Assembly (NCBI GenBank): GCA_028717525.1
Contig: JAQUNT010000042.1
Span: 1-10,102, forward strand
Reading direction: 5' to 3'
DNA from: Elusimicrobiota bacterium
GTDB taxonomy: Bacteria > Elusimicrobiota > Elusimicrobia > UBA1565 > UBA9628
DNA length: 10,102 nucleotides
In this document: positions 1 through 6,540 of the stretch, in pieces
Position numbering within the stretch: position 1 is the first letter of the stretch
Layout: each line of letters starts with the position of its first letter
Made by a program: the position numbers and the translations under genes
The notes under the pieces: model-generated
The model's database searches: none
Seen by the model: the letters and a program-made list of their open reading frames with translations, nothing else
Told to the model about the DNA's origin: nothing

Positions 1-1
1 G

Positions 2-166
2 CACAGCGACGTCGGGATGAAGATGGCCGACATGAAGGCCGGCAAGGGCTGCGGCTCCTGCCACGACGGCAAGAAGCTCTTCGCCAAGGACAAGAAGGTC
101 TTCGCCGCCAAGACCAGCTGCATGAAGTGCCATAAGCCGGTACCCAAGGCCGCTCCGGCCAAGTAG
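2..166 (+). CDS. Multihaem c-type cytochrome, c7/triheme-like, C-terminal fragment
   Basis: This is the last 54 codons of a gene whose start lies before the window; the frame is open to the left edge and ends in TAG at 164-166. Two CxxCH haem-attachment motifs are visible, CGSCH (residues 17-21 of the fragment) and CMKCH. Between them lies a Lys-rich stretch, and the tail is Ala/Pro/Lys-rich. The pattern Met-Lys-Met-Ala-Asp-Met followed by GKGCGSCHDGK and then CxxCH fits the last two haem sites of the c(7)-type triheme domain found in periplasmic cytochromes of metal-reducing and related bacteria. By family knowledge such proteins carry electrons in the periplasm. The partner is not visible. 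The missing N-terminus should hold a signal peptide and at least one more haem site. It is followed by a hairpin terminator, so it ends its transcription unit. The family call is fairly safe; the haem number is not determinable. Confidence 0.85.
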   Translation, partial: HSDVGMKMADMKAGKGCGSCHDGKKLFAKDKKVFAAKTSCMKCHKPVPKAAPAK

Positions 167-177
167 CGCCGCGCCTA

Positions 178-223
178 GGCCCAAGGACCCATGCCGCCCC
201 GGGTCCATGGGCCCTGCTTCTTT
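178..223 (+). terminator. Hairpin terminator after the cytochrome gene
   Basis: Arms at 178-190 (GGCCCAAGGACCC) and 201-213 (GGGTCCATGGGCC) pair over 12 bp with a single A-A mismatch, enclosing a 10-nt loop. The run CTGCTTCTTT follows, a weak T-rich tail. The position 12 nt after the cytochrome stop fits an intrinsic terminator. The arms are also copies of a motif found in the hairpin at 7636-7673, so the element may be a repeat reused as a terminator. It ends just before the -10 box at 237. Confidence 0.6.
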
Positions 224-249
224 GGGTCTAAAGGGCTATAATCATACGA
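221..249 (+). promoter_or_regulatory. Promoter of the ribonuclease-barstar pair
   Basis: A perfect TATAAT -10 box sits at 237-242, placing the likely transcription start near 249, only about 3 nt before the ATG at 252. No TTGACA-like hexamer is seen at the usual 16-18 bp distance. A TTTGGG block lies 10 nt upstream of the -10 box, and a similar GGG block precedes the amylase -10 box by the same distance. No ribosome binding site fits between promoter and start, so the transcript looks leaderless. Confidence 0.6.
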
Positions 250-251
250 CC

Positions 252-851
252 ATGAAGAACTGGATGCGTCGGACTGGTCTTTTGACGGTCGCCGCTGCTT
301 TCGCGCTGGCCGCCGCCGCGCGCGCCGGGGAGTCGGCCCCGGCCAAGAAGGACGCCTCGCCCGCCTTCTCGTCCTTGCTGGAGTCGGCGCCCGCGGACCA
401 GCGCGCCCGCGTCGTCGCGCCGGTGGCCGGCGTCCCGGCCGCCTCCACCAGGGGGGGCCCGGCCTGCGTGCCGTCCCCCAAGCTGGCTCCCGGACAGGGC
501 TTCTCTCCGCAGGTCAACGAGCCGGTGCGCTTCGCCGCCATCACGGACCTGCTCGACCGCATCGCCGCCTGCAAACCCCTGCCCTATGCCCATGACGGCA
601 TCGTCAACAACAACCGGGAAGGCCTCCTGCCCCAGCGGCCGACCGGCTACTACCTCGAGTACACCTTGAAGGTCCCCGGCCGTCAGACCGGGGACGGCCC
701 GGTGCCCGTGGACATCGGCGGCAAGATCTACATGACCGGCAAGATGCTCAGCGCCCGGGGCCCGGAGCGCATCATCGTGGGCGGCCACGAGCGCGTCTAC
801 TACACGCCCGACCACTACAAGACCTTCATCGAGCTGGTTATCGTCCGCTGA
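252..851 (+). CDS. Exported guanyl-specific ribonuclease (barnase/RNase Sa/T1-type)
   Basis: A 199-residue protein with an N-terminal signal peptide: Lys/Arg at 2-7, hydrophobic Ala/Leu core at 9-23, likely cleavage after ARA at about residue 25. Residues 26-90 are a Pro/Ala-rich linker of no recognised fold. The ribonuclease domain covers about 95-199, with the family pattern HDGIVNNNREGLLP at 114-127, GYYLEYT at 132-138, RIIVGG at 173-178 and YYTPDHYKTF at 183-192. By comparison with RNase Sa, the catalytic residues are Glu136, Arg169 (with Arg173) and His188, all present, so the enzyme should cleave RNA after G. Cys72 and Cys107 could form a disulfide. Odd feature: Glu136 and Arg169 are 33 residues apart, against 11 in RNase Sa, so the loop 144-168 carries an insertion of about 22 residues. 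The start at 252 was chosen because an in-frame ATG at 207 lies upstream of the -10 box. A barstar-like gene follows with no gap. Confidence 0.88.
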   Translation: MKNWMRRTGLLTVAAAFALAAAARAGESAPAKKDASPAFSSLLESAPADQRARVVAPVAGVPAASTRGGPACVPSPKLAPGQGFSPQVNEPVRFAAITDLLDRIAACKPLPYAHDGIVNNNREGLLPQRPTGYYLEYTLKVPGRQTGDGPVPVDIGGKIYMTGKMLSARGPERIIVGGHERVYYTPDHYKTFIELVIVR

Positions 852-1265
852 ATGCCGGACGACTCCTTCCTGGCGGCCGCGGACCCGCCGCACCTGGCCG
901 ACCTGGACGCCGCGGAGGCGGCCGAGCTGCGGCTGCGGGCGGCGGCCCTGGGCTTCGCGGTCTTCGAGCTCGACGCCGCGCGCATGCAGACCAAGCCCGA
1001 ACTCATGGACCAACTGGCCGAGGCCCTGAAGTTCCCCGGCGACTTCGGCCGGAACTGGGACGCGACCGTGGACTGCCTGGGCGACCTGGCCGGCATCCAC
1101 GGCGGGAAGAAGTTCCTCGTCGTGGTCAAGGACCCCGCGGCCCTGGAGCGCGCCGATCCCCGCCTCTACGCCGACTTCCGCGAGGTCTGCGGCCTGGCCT
1201 GCGAGAACGCCCGGCAATGGAGCGGCGGCTCGGTCCGGCTGAAGTTCGCCTTCGCCGCCTCCTGA
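852..1265 (+). CDS. Barstar-family ribonuclease inhibitor
   Basis: A 137-residue protein without signal peptide or membrane segment, so cytoplasmic. The core barstar signature is at about 59-77: LKFPGDFGRNWDATVDCLGDL-like, with Asp70 and Asp74 matching the two aspartates (Asp35 and Asp39 of Bacillus barstar) that enter the ribonuclease active site; the Trp38 position is Val73. A hydrophobic beta strand FLVVV follows at 88-92, as in the family. It is longer than the 90-residue Bacillus protein because of an acidic Ala-rich N-terminal extension of about 25 residues. Its ATG immediately follows the TGA of the ribonuclease (TGAATG) and no Shine-Dalgarno is evident, so translation is probably coupled. 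The likely role is to block any ribonuclease that folds in the cytoplasm before export. Barstar-family proteins without a cognate RNase exist, but the pairing here makes the partner clear. Confidence 0.88.
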   Translation: MPDDSFLAAADPPHLADLDAAEAAELRLRAAALGFAVFELDAARMQTKPELMDQLAEALKFPGDFGRNWDATVDCLGDLAGIHGGKKFLVVVKDPAALERADPRLYADFREVCGLACENARQWSGGSVRLKFAFAAS

Positions 1266-1386
1266 GCCGGGGCGCGGGCAGATGGGCTAGGGGTCGCTAG
1301 GCCCTTCGGACTCGGTTCCGCAGAGCCGATTCTCGCGCCTATTTTGGGACCTTTTGCCCTATAGGGCCGCGGCCGCGCGCCCCCCG
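1266..1386. other. Convergent intergenic spacer with palindromes and CTAGG motifs
   Basis: No gene is seen in these 121 bases between the barstar stop and the stop of the MBL hydrolase. Contents: two CTAGG cores (1287-1291 and 1297-1301) in a block GGGTCGCTAGGCCC at 1291-1304 that resembles the arms of the hairpins at 178-213 and 7636-7673; a small hairpin at 1312-1329 (TCGGTT/AGCCGA, 6 bp with one G-T, loop CCGCAG); and a perfect 12-nt palindrome GCCCTATAGGGC at 1356-1367. A TTTTGGG block lies 11 nt before TATAGG (1360-1365), echoing the two forward promoters, but no forward gene follows. The region may act as a bidirectional terminator, though no strong T-run follows a hairpin. Confidence 0.4.
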
Positions 1387-2247
1387 CTAAGGCTCGAGCG
1401 TCGTCCCCTCGGTCGCCCCGAAGCAGTCGACCGCTCCGCCGGCCTTGCGGATCCGGCGCCGACAGTTCTCCACCTGCCGGTCGAGGTCGTCGTCCGTCCG
1501 ATCCGGGTCGTGATGGAAAAGCCCCAGCCGCTTGACCCCGGCGGCCAAGGCGAGGTCCACCGCGTCGTTGAAGGTGGAATGCCCCCAGCCCCGGGTCAGC
1601 CGATATTCCGCGTCCGTGTACTGAGCGTCATGGATGAGCAGGTCCGCGCCGCGGCAAAGATCCGCGTACTGCGCGGGCGTCAGCCCGCCCTCGTGCCGGA
1701 AGCCGAGCTCGTTGTCGGTGAGGAAGACGAAGCTCCTTCCCCTTTCCGTGAATTTGAAGCCGTAGCCGCCGTTGGGGTGGTTCAGCGCGATGGGGGCGAC
1801 CTCCAGCCCGTCCCAACGGCACGGCCCCGAGCACGGGCGCATGCCGTCGCGCTGGCAGGCGAAGTCGAACTTGGCCTTCAAAACGGAGAATTCGACGGGG
1901 AAGAACGGCGCCGTCATCTGGCGGCTGAGATACCTCTTGATGGAGTCCTGGGCATGGACGCCTCCGCAGAAGGTCAAAGAGAAGCGCTCCAGATAGGCCG
2001 GCTCGAAGAAAGGGAACCCGGACAGATGGTCCAGGTGGGCATGGGTGATGAAGAAACGCAGCTCCGACACCCCTGGCTCGCGGCGCAAGGCTTTGCCGAG
2101 GAACCGCAGTCCCGAGCCCGCGTCGACGATGACGATGCGGCCCTTCTTGGTCCTCATCTCGAGGCAGGTGGTGTTGCCCCCGTAGCGCAGCGTGGCGGGC
2201 CCGGGCGAGGCGATGGACCCTCGGCAACCCCATAGCTTGATCTGCAT
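1387..2247 (-). CDS. Metallo-beta-lactamase-fold hydrolase, last gene of the haem operon
   Basis: A 286-residue soluble protein. The MBL metal motif is THAHLDH at 68-74 (His69, His71, Asp73, His74), and further candidate metal ligands are His156 (NHP), Asp178 (LTDNE), Asp207 (HDAQY) and His223 (GWGHST). The N-terminus LWGCRGSIASPGPATLRYGGNT (5-26) matches a widespread MBL subfamily related to RNase Z/PqqB/class II cyclic-nucleotide phosphodiesterase-like enzymes. The substrate cannot be told from sequence; a phosphodiester is plausible. The ATG is 6 nt after the hemC stop; GAGG lies only 2 nt before it, so translation is likely coupled to hemC. Whether it has a role in haem metabolism is unknown. 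Confidence 0.85.
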   Translation of the reverse strand: MQIKLWGCRGSIASPGPATLRYGGNTTCLEMRTKKGRIVIVDAGSGLRFLGKALRREPGVSELRFFITHAHLDHLSGFPFFEPAYLERFSLTFCGGVHAQDSIKRYLSRQMTAPFFPVEFSVLKAKFDFACQRDGMRPCSGPCRWDGLEVAPIALNHPNGGYGFKFTERGRSFVFLTDNELGFRHEGGLTPAQYADLCRGADLLIHDAQYTDAEYRLTRGWGHSTFNDAVDLALAAGVKRLGLFHHDPDRTDDDLDRQVENCRRRIRKAGGAVDCFGATEGTTLEP

Positions 2248-2253
2248 ATCCTC

Positions 2254-3156
2254 TTACCCCCGGCTTCGGACCCGCCCGGCCAGGTTCCGGACGAACTCCT
2301 CGGCGCGAGCCAGATCCTCGCACGCCTCATGGAGCCGCACGGCCCGCGAGCCGTCAGGTTCGGAATAGAAGACGCAGAGCTCGGCACCCGCGCCGCGCAG
2401 CCTGGCCCGCGCCGCCAGCGGCACCGAGCAGCCGCCGCCCAGCTCCTTGAGGAAGGCCCGCTCGAGCTCGACCTCGGCGCGCGTGCGCCGGTCGTCGAGC
2501 TTGGCCAGCAGTCCCACCACCTCCGGGCGGTCCTGCCGCGCCTCCAGGGCCAGAGCTCCCTGACCCGGAGCCGGCAGAAGCAGCTCCTCGGGGAGCGCCT
2601 CGTGCGCGACCGCGGCCAAGCCCACCCTGCGCAGGCCCGCCCCGGCCAGGACCAAAGCGTCGCAGACGCCCTGCTCCAGCTTGCGCAGGCGCGTGTCCAC
2701 GTTGCCGCGCATGGGCAGCATCTTCAGCCCCGGCTTGGCCGCCAGGAGCTGGACCTGCCTGCGCAAGGACGAAGTCCCGATCCGCGTCCCGTCTCCGGCG
2801 GAGGCCCAGCCCAAGCCGGCCCGGCCGATGAACACGTCGCGCGGGTCCTCGCGCTCCGGATAGGCCGCGACGGCGAGCCCGGCCCTGAGCTCTGCGGGCA
2901 GGTCCTTGGCGCTGTGCACGGCGAAATCGATGCTCCCCGCCAGCAGCGCTTCCTCGATCTCCTTGATGAAGAGCCCCTTGGTCCCGGACGAGGCCGCGGC
3001 CGCGGCCGGGCTCTGGATGGAGAAGCGGTCGCCGCTGGTCTGGATGCGCACCGTCTCCACTTCCAGCCCCGGGTGCAGCCGCATCAGCGCCGCGGCGGTC
3101 TGCCCGGACTGGGCCAGGGCCAAGGCCGAGCCCCGGGTCCCCATGCGCAATCTCAT
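2254..3156 (-). CDS. hemC: Hydroxymethylbilane synthase (porphobilinogen deaminase)
   Basis: A 300-residue cytoplasmic enzyme, of normal length, that polymerises four porphobilinogens into hydroxymethylbilane. Family landmarks: MGTRGSALALAQS at 5-17; HSAKDLP at 81-87 with catalytic Asp85; YPEREDPRDVF at 99-109; IGTSSLRRQVQL at 127-137; MRGNVDTRLRKL at 149-160; and GGGCSVPL at 240-247, with Cys243 holding the dipyrromethane cofactor. The start at 3156 was chosen because a good AGGAGG lies 5 nt upstream and the protein then begins at the conserved N-terminus. An Ala/Ser-rich stretch (PAAAAASSG, 50-58) lengthens the usually flexible active-site loop before KGLF. hemD, which should use its product, is not in the window. 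The gene sits between hemY (10-nt gap) and the MBL hydrolase (6-nt gap). Confidence 0.97.
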   Translation of the reverse strand: MRLRMGTRGSALALAQSGQTAAALMRLHPGLEVETVRIQTSGDRFSIQSPAAAAASSGTKGLFIKEIEEALLAGSIDFAVHSAKDLPAELRAGLAVAAYPEREDPRDVFIGRAGLGWASAGDGTRIGTSSLRRQVQLLAAKPGLKMLPMRGNVDTRLRKLEQGVCDALVLAGAGLRRVGLAAVAHEALPEELLLPAPGQGALALEARQDRPEVVGLLAKLDDRRTRAEVELERAFLKELGGGCSVPLAARARLRGAGAELCVFYSEPDGSRAVRLHEACEDLARAEEFVRNLAGRVRSRG

Positions 3157-3161
3157 AAGCC

Positions 3162-3167
3162 CCTCCT
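3162..3167 (-). promoter_or_regulatory. Ribosome binding site of hemC
   Basis: AGGAGG on the minus strand, 5 nt before the hemC ATG at 3156. Its first A is the last base of the hemY TGA stop, so ribosomes finishing hemY are delivered onto the hemC site. It is the strongest Shine-Dalgarno in the window and fixes the hemC start. Confidence 0.8.
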
Positions 3168-4549
3168 CATGATGCCGCCAAAGCCTTGAGCAGGCGCTGC
3201 GCGGCCAGCTTCGACTGCAGGACGCAGTCGTTGAGCGAGACGCCCCGATAGGCGTTGCTGTCGAGCTCCAGCCCGGGCAGGGCTTCCAGGCGCCTGGCGA
3301 TGCGCTCCAGCCTGGCCCCGTGCCCCTTGAGGTACTGCGGGATGCCGCGCTCATGGAAGAAGACCCGCTCCAGCGCCGGCTGCGCGGACAGGCCCATCAG
3401 GTCCTTGAGCTCGCCGCGCACCATGGCCAGCAGCTCCGCCTGCGGCAGGCGCGCCAGCTCCGGCTGGCGCGCGCCGCCCACCATGACCCGGATCAGGGCC
3501 TGGCCTTGCGGGGCCCGGTTGGGGAACACGCTCGAGTCCCACAGGGCGCCCAGGATCTTCCGCCCCTCCAGCCTCGGCACCAAGAAGCCGAAGCCGTCGA
3601 GCGGCCGGCCCAAGTCCGCGGCCGCGTAGCCCAAGGCGGCCACGGCGACCGGGGCGTAAGGGATGCCCGAGAGCTCGACGGCCAGCTCCTGGTCCAGGCC
3701 GCGCAGCATGGCCGCGGCCGCGTAGGCCGGAGCCGCGACCACCACCGCGTCGAAATCGCTCTCCGCACGCGCCCCGGCGGACTTGACCGCCACCCGGAAC
3801 TTCGCGCCCGCCCGGGACACAGCCTCGACCTCGGCCCCCAGGCGCAGCTCCTTGGCCAGGCTCCCGGCCAGCACCTCCACCAAGGCCTGCGCCCCGGTGT
3901 CGAAGGAGGTGAGGACCCCGCCCGGCCCGGCCGACATCTCGGCCCGGGCGCCTTGGCGGAACCTCTCCCAGCGCAGAAGGAGCATGGCCCTGACCAGGCC
4001 CCCGTAGCGCTGCTCCAGCTCGCGGATGCGCGGGAAGCATGAGGCCAAGGAGAGCTGGTCGGGATCTCCGGCGAAGACCCCGGCGGTCATGGGCTCGATG
4101 AGCTTCTCCATGGCCTCCGGCCCCAGGCGCCGGCGCGCGAAGCCGGCCACGGACTCGTCTTCACCCCCCCGCCGCGGCGCGATGAAAGGCTCGGCCAGGA
4201 CCCGCAGGCGGCCCGCCGCGCTGAGCAGGCCGGAAGCCAGGAACTGCCCGGGGGTCTCGGGCAGGCGGTGCAGCCGGCCTCCGGAACAGACGAAGCGCTT
4301 GCGCGCCAGGTCCGAGGAGCGCAGCAGGCGCGCCTCGATGCCCAGTTCCCGGGCCAGCTCCAGGGACCAGGGCTTGTTGGTCAGGAAACCGTTGGGGCCC
4401 CATTCCATGATGAAGCCCTGCTCCCGGCAGGTGCGCATGGTGCCGCCGGGCGAGCTCCGCGCCTCGAAGATGACGGTCTCCGCCGCGCGGCGCAGATGAT
4501 GGGCCGCGGTCAGGCCCGATATGCCGCCGCCCAGGACCGCGATCCTCAT
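3167..4549 (-). CDS. hemY: FAD-dependent porphyrinogen oxidase (protoporphyrinogen/coproporphyrinogen III oxidase, HemY/CgoX)
   Basis: A 460-residue flavoprotein that takes six electrons from a porphyrinogen ring. The N-terminal FAD-binding fold shows VLGGGISGL at 5-13, Glu29 for the ribose, and the family motif EWGPNGFL at 49-56. The C-terminal FAD motif is AYRGVSLNDCV at 433-443. The length fits the HemY family; no transmembrane helix is evident. The same fold serves as protoporphyrinogen IX oxidase (PgoX) in the classical pathway and as coproporphyrinogen III oxidase (CgoX) in the coproporphyrin-dependent pathway. I cannot tell these apart by eye, and the choice matters for reading the operon. 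Its ATG overlaps the hemH TGA (ATGA, 4546-4549). Alternative names are hemG and cgoX. Confidence 0.93.
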   Translation of the reverse strand: MRIAVLGGGISGLTAAHHLRRAAETVIFEARSSPGGTMRTCREQGFIMEWGPNGFLTNKPWSLELARELGIEARLLRSSDLARKRFVCSGGRLHRLPETPGQFLASGLLSAAGRLRVLAEPFIAPRRGGEDESVAGFARRRLGPEAMEKLIEPMTAGVFAGDPDQLSLASCFPRIRELEQRYGGLVRAMLLLRWERFRQGARAEMSAGPGGVLTSFDTGAQALVEVLAGSLAKELRLGAEVEAVSRAGAKFRVAVKSAGARAESDFDAVVVAAPAYAAAAMLRGLDQELAVELSGIPYAPVAVAALGYAAADLGRPLDGFGFLVPRLEGRKILGALWDSSVFPNRAPQGQALIRVMVGGARQPELARLPQAELLAMVRGELKDLMGLSAQPALERVFFHERGIPQYLKGHGARLERIARRLEALPGLELDSNAYRGVSLNDCVLQSKLAAQRLLKALAAS

Positions 4550-5505
4550 GCGGTCTTCAGCGCGGAGAGAGCCAGATCCTTGAGCGCGGCGATGAAGCCC
4601 GGCGAGTCGTTGAGCGCCGGCACGCGCAGGAAGGCCTTGATCCCCGCCGCCTCGGCGGCGGCGCGCAGCTCGATGTCGAGGTCGTAGAGGGTCTCGGAGT
4701 TGTCGCAGACGAAGCTCAGCGGGACCACCACCGCGGCCTGCACCCCGACCCGGCCCAGGCGCGCGAGCTCCTCCGCGGTGTCCGGCCCCAGCCAGCGGCC
4801 GCGGCCGGTCCGGCTCTGGAAGGCCAAGGAGCTGGGCGTGTCCGGGAAGAGCCGGCCCAGGGCCTCGGCCGTGAGCCGGACCTCGTTCAAGTAGGGGTCT
4901 CCGGCGTCGATGAAGGACTGGGGCACGCCGTGGGCGCTGAAAAGAAGATGGGTCCTGCGGCCCGCGGCCTTGGCCAAGGCCCCGGCCGTCAGCTCGGCCA
5001 GGGCCGCGAGGTAGCCGGGGTGCTGCGGCCAGGAACGCAGCTCCTTGAGCGGGATGCCGGCCTCGGCCTCCTGCAGGCCGCGGCGCAGGTCGTGCAGGCT
5101 CGAGCCCGTGGTGGCGCGGCAGTACTGCGGGTAGAGGGGCAGGGCCACGGCCTGGTCCACGCCTTCCGCCGTCATGCGCGCCGCCGCGTCGCGGGCCGAG
5201 GGCCGGCCGTAGCGCATGGCCGCGTAGACGCGGAAATCCCCGGCGCCGTGCAGGGCTTCCTTGAGCCGCGCCCTCTGCTGGTAGGTCAGGCGCACCAAGG
5301 GCGAGCCCCCGCCGATGGCGGCCAGCCTGCGGCGCAGGCCGGCCTGGCGCAGGCCGGATACGGCCCAGGCGAAGAGGGGCTGGAGGGAAGGCACGGGAAA
5401 GGGCACCAGGTCCCGGTCGGCCAGCAGCTGGCGCAGGAAAGGACGGACCTGGTCGAGGCTCTCCGGCTCGCCCATGGTGAGCAGCACGACCCCCACGCGC
5501 GCCAT
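4546..5505 (-). CDS. hemH: Ferrochelatase (protoporphyrin or coproporphyrin ferrochelatase)
   Basis: A 319-residue enzyme that inserts Fe(II) into the porphyrin. Landmarks: LLTMGEPESL at 8-17; LPLYPQYCRATTGSS at 122-136; FSAHGVPQSF at 189-198 with catalytic His192; FQSRTG at 229-234; and CDNSETLYDLDIE at 267-279 with Glu271. There is no C-terminal membrane anchor and no Cys set for a [2Fe-2S] cluster at the C-terminus, so it is a compact soluble form. At the position where Bacillus coproporphyrin ferrochelatase has the iron-ligating Tyr13 (AYGTP) this protein has Met11 (TMGEP), as in many protoporphyrin ferrochelatases. Its ATG lies 3 nt after the hemE stop, and its stop overlaps the hemY start. 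Confidence 0.96.
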   Translation of the reverse strand: MARVGVVLLTMGEPESLDQVRPFLRQLLADRDLVPFPVPSLQPLFAWAVSGLRQAGLRRRLAAIGGGSPLVRLTYQQRARLKEALHGAGDFRVYAAMRYGRPSARDAAARMTAEGVDQAVALPLYPQYCRATTGSSLHDLRRGLQEAEAGIPLKELRSWPQHPGYLAALAELTAGALAKAAGRRTHLLFSAHGVPQSFIDAGDPYLNEVRLTAEALGRLFPDTPSSLAFQSRTGRGRWLGPDTAEELARLGRVGVQAAVVVPLSFVCDNSETLYDLDIELRAAAEAAGIKAFLRVPALNDSPGFIAALKDLALSALKTA

Positions 5506-5508
5506 GGC

Positions 5509-6540
5509 CTAGCCTTGGCGCCCCAGGCGGTGCACGGCCTCGACCAAAGCCCGGGCCGCCTCCGGGTCGGTGCGGGGCAGGATGCCGTGGCCCAGGTTGA
5601 AGATGTGTCCCCCCGCCTGGCGGCCGCGCTCCAGGACCTCCTTGGCCGCGTCCGCCACCTCGCCGGCGGGCCTGAGCAGGACCTCCGGGTCGAGGTTGCC
5701 CTGCAGCACGAAGCCCGGCCCCGCGAGGCGCGCGGCTTCGTCGAGAGGGACGCGCTGGTCTATGGAAAGCACGTCCACGGGGAGCTCCCTGAGGACCGGC
5801 AGGAGCCTGCGGCAGTCCGCCGTAAAATGGATGACCGGCACCCGGCGCAGGCGCACGGCCTGCGCCACGCGGAACGTATGCGGCAGCACCTGCCTGCGGT
5901 ACTGCTCCGGCTCCAGGATCCCGGCCCAGGTGTCGAAGAGCTGGATGGCCTGGGCCCCGGCCGAGATCTGGGCCCCGGCATACGCGACGGTGGTGTCCGT
6001 GAGCTTGTCCATCAGCACGGCGAAAGCTCCGGGATCGTCCTGCATCAGCGAGCGCAGGGCGGCGAAGTCCCGCGACTTGCCGCCCTCCACGATGTAGCTG
6101 GCCAAGGTGAAGGGCAGGCCGGAGAAGCCGATGAGCGGCACCCGGCCGGCCAGCTCCCGGCGCAGCACGCGCACCGCGTCGAGCACGAAGCCGAGGTCCC
6201 GGACCGGGTCCGGCACGCGCAGGGCCTCGATGGCGGAGCGGTCCCGCGCGCCCCGGCCCAGGATGGGGCCTCGGCCTTCGTGGAACTCCAGGGGCACGCC
6301 CATGGCCTCCACCGGGATCAGGATGTCGGAGAAGAGGATGGCGGCGTCCACGCCCAGGCGCGCGACCGGCTGGATGGTCACCTGCGCGGCCAGCTCCGGC
6401 GTCTTGCAGACGGTGAGGAAGTCGTGCTTGCGGCGCACCTCCATATACTCGGGGAGGTAGCGGCCCGCCTGGCGCATGATCCAGACCGGGACGGTGTCTA
6501 CGGGCTGCTTGCGGCAGGCCCTGAGGAAACGGTCGTTCAT
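5509..6540 (-). CDS. hemE: Uroporphyrinogen III decarboxylase
   Basis: A 343-residue cytoplasmic enzyme, normal in length, that removes four acetate carboxyls from uroporphyrinogen III to give coproporphyrinogen III. Signature 1, [10 protein letters not shown], is at 18-27; the catalytic Asp is Asp72 in LFSDIL; signature 2, [16 protein letters not shown], is at 138-153; GNLDPEVLL and [15 protein letters not shown] motifs follow near the C-terminus. The start at 6540 was chosen because the family begins with NDRFLRA and because this ATG overlaps the TGA of the upstream radical SAM gene as ATGA, with GAGG a few bases upstream. An in-frame ATG at 6567 would add nine poorly conserved residues. 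The product is the branch point for the protoporphyrin and coproporphyrin routes. Confidence 0.97.
   Translation of the reverse strand: MNDRFLRACRKQPVDTVPVWIMRQAGRYLPEYMEVRRKHDFLTVCKTPELAAQVTIQPVARLGVDAAILFSDILIPVEAMGVPLEFHEGRGPILGRGARDRSAIEALRVPDPVRDLGFVLDAVRVLRRELAGRVPLIGFSGLPFTLASYIVEGGKSRDFAALRSLMQDDPGAFAVLMDKLTDTTVAYAGAQISAGAQAIQLFDTWAGILEPEQYRRQVLPHTFRVAQAVRLRRVPVIHFTADCRRLLPVLRELPVDVLSIDQRVPLDEAARLAGPGFVLQGNLDPEVLLRPAGEVADAAKEVLERGRQAGGHIFNLGHGILPRTDPEAARALVEAVHRLGRQG

Noticed and set aside
207..251. Upstream ATG at 207 as start of the ribonuclease
   Set aside because: It precedes the TATAAT box at 237-242 and would place 15 residues of non-signal sequence before a typical signal peptide; ATG 252 fits both promoter and signal peptide.
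1341..1367. A third forward promoter ending in TATAGG at 1360-1365
   Set aside because: The pattern resembles the other promoters, but no forward gene follows; the region lies at the end of a reverse-strand operon, and the palindrome GCCCTATAGGGC explains part of the resemblance.
3157..3354. Extension of hemC upstream to 3354
   Set aside because: The extra 66 codons are antisense-frame reading inside hemY; a strong AGGAGG fixes the start at 3156.
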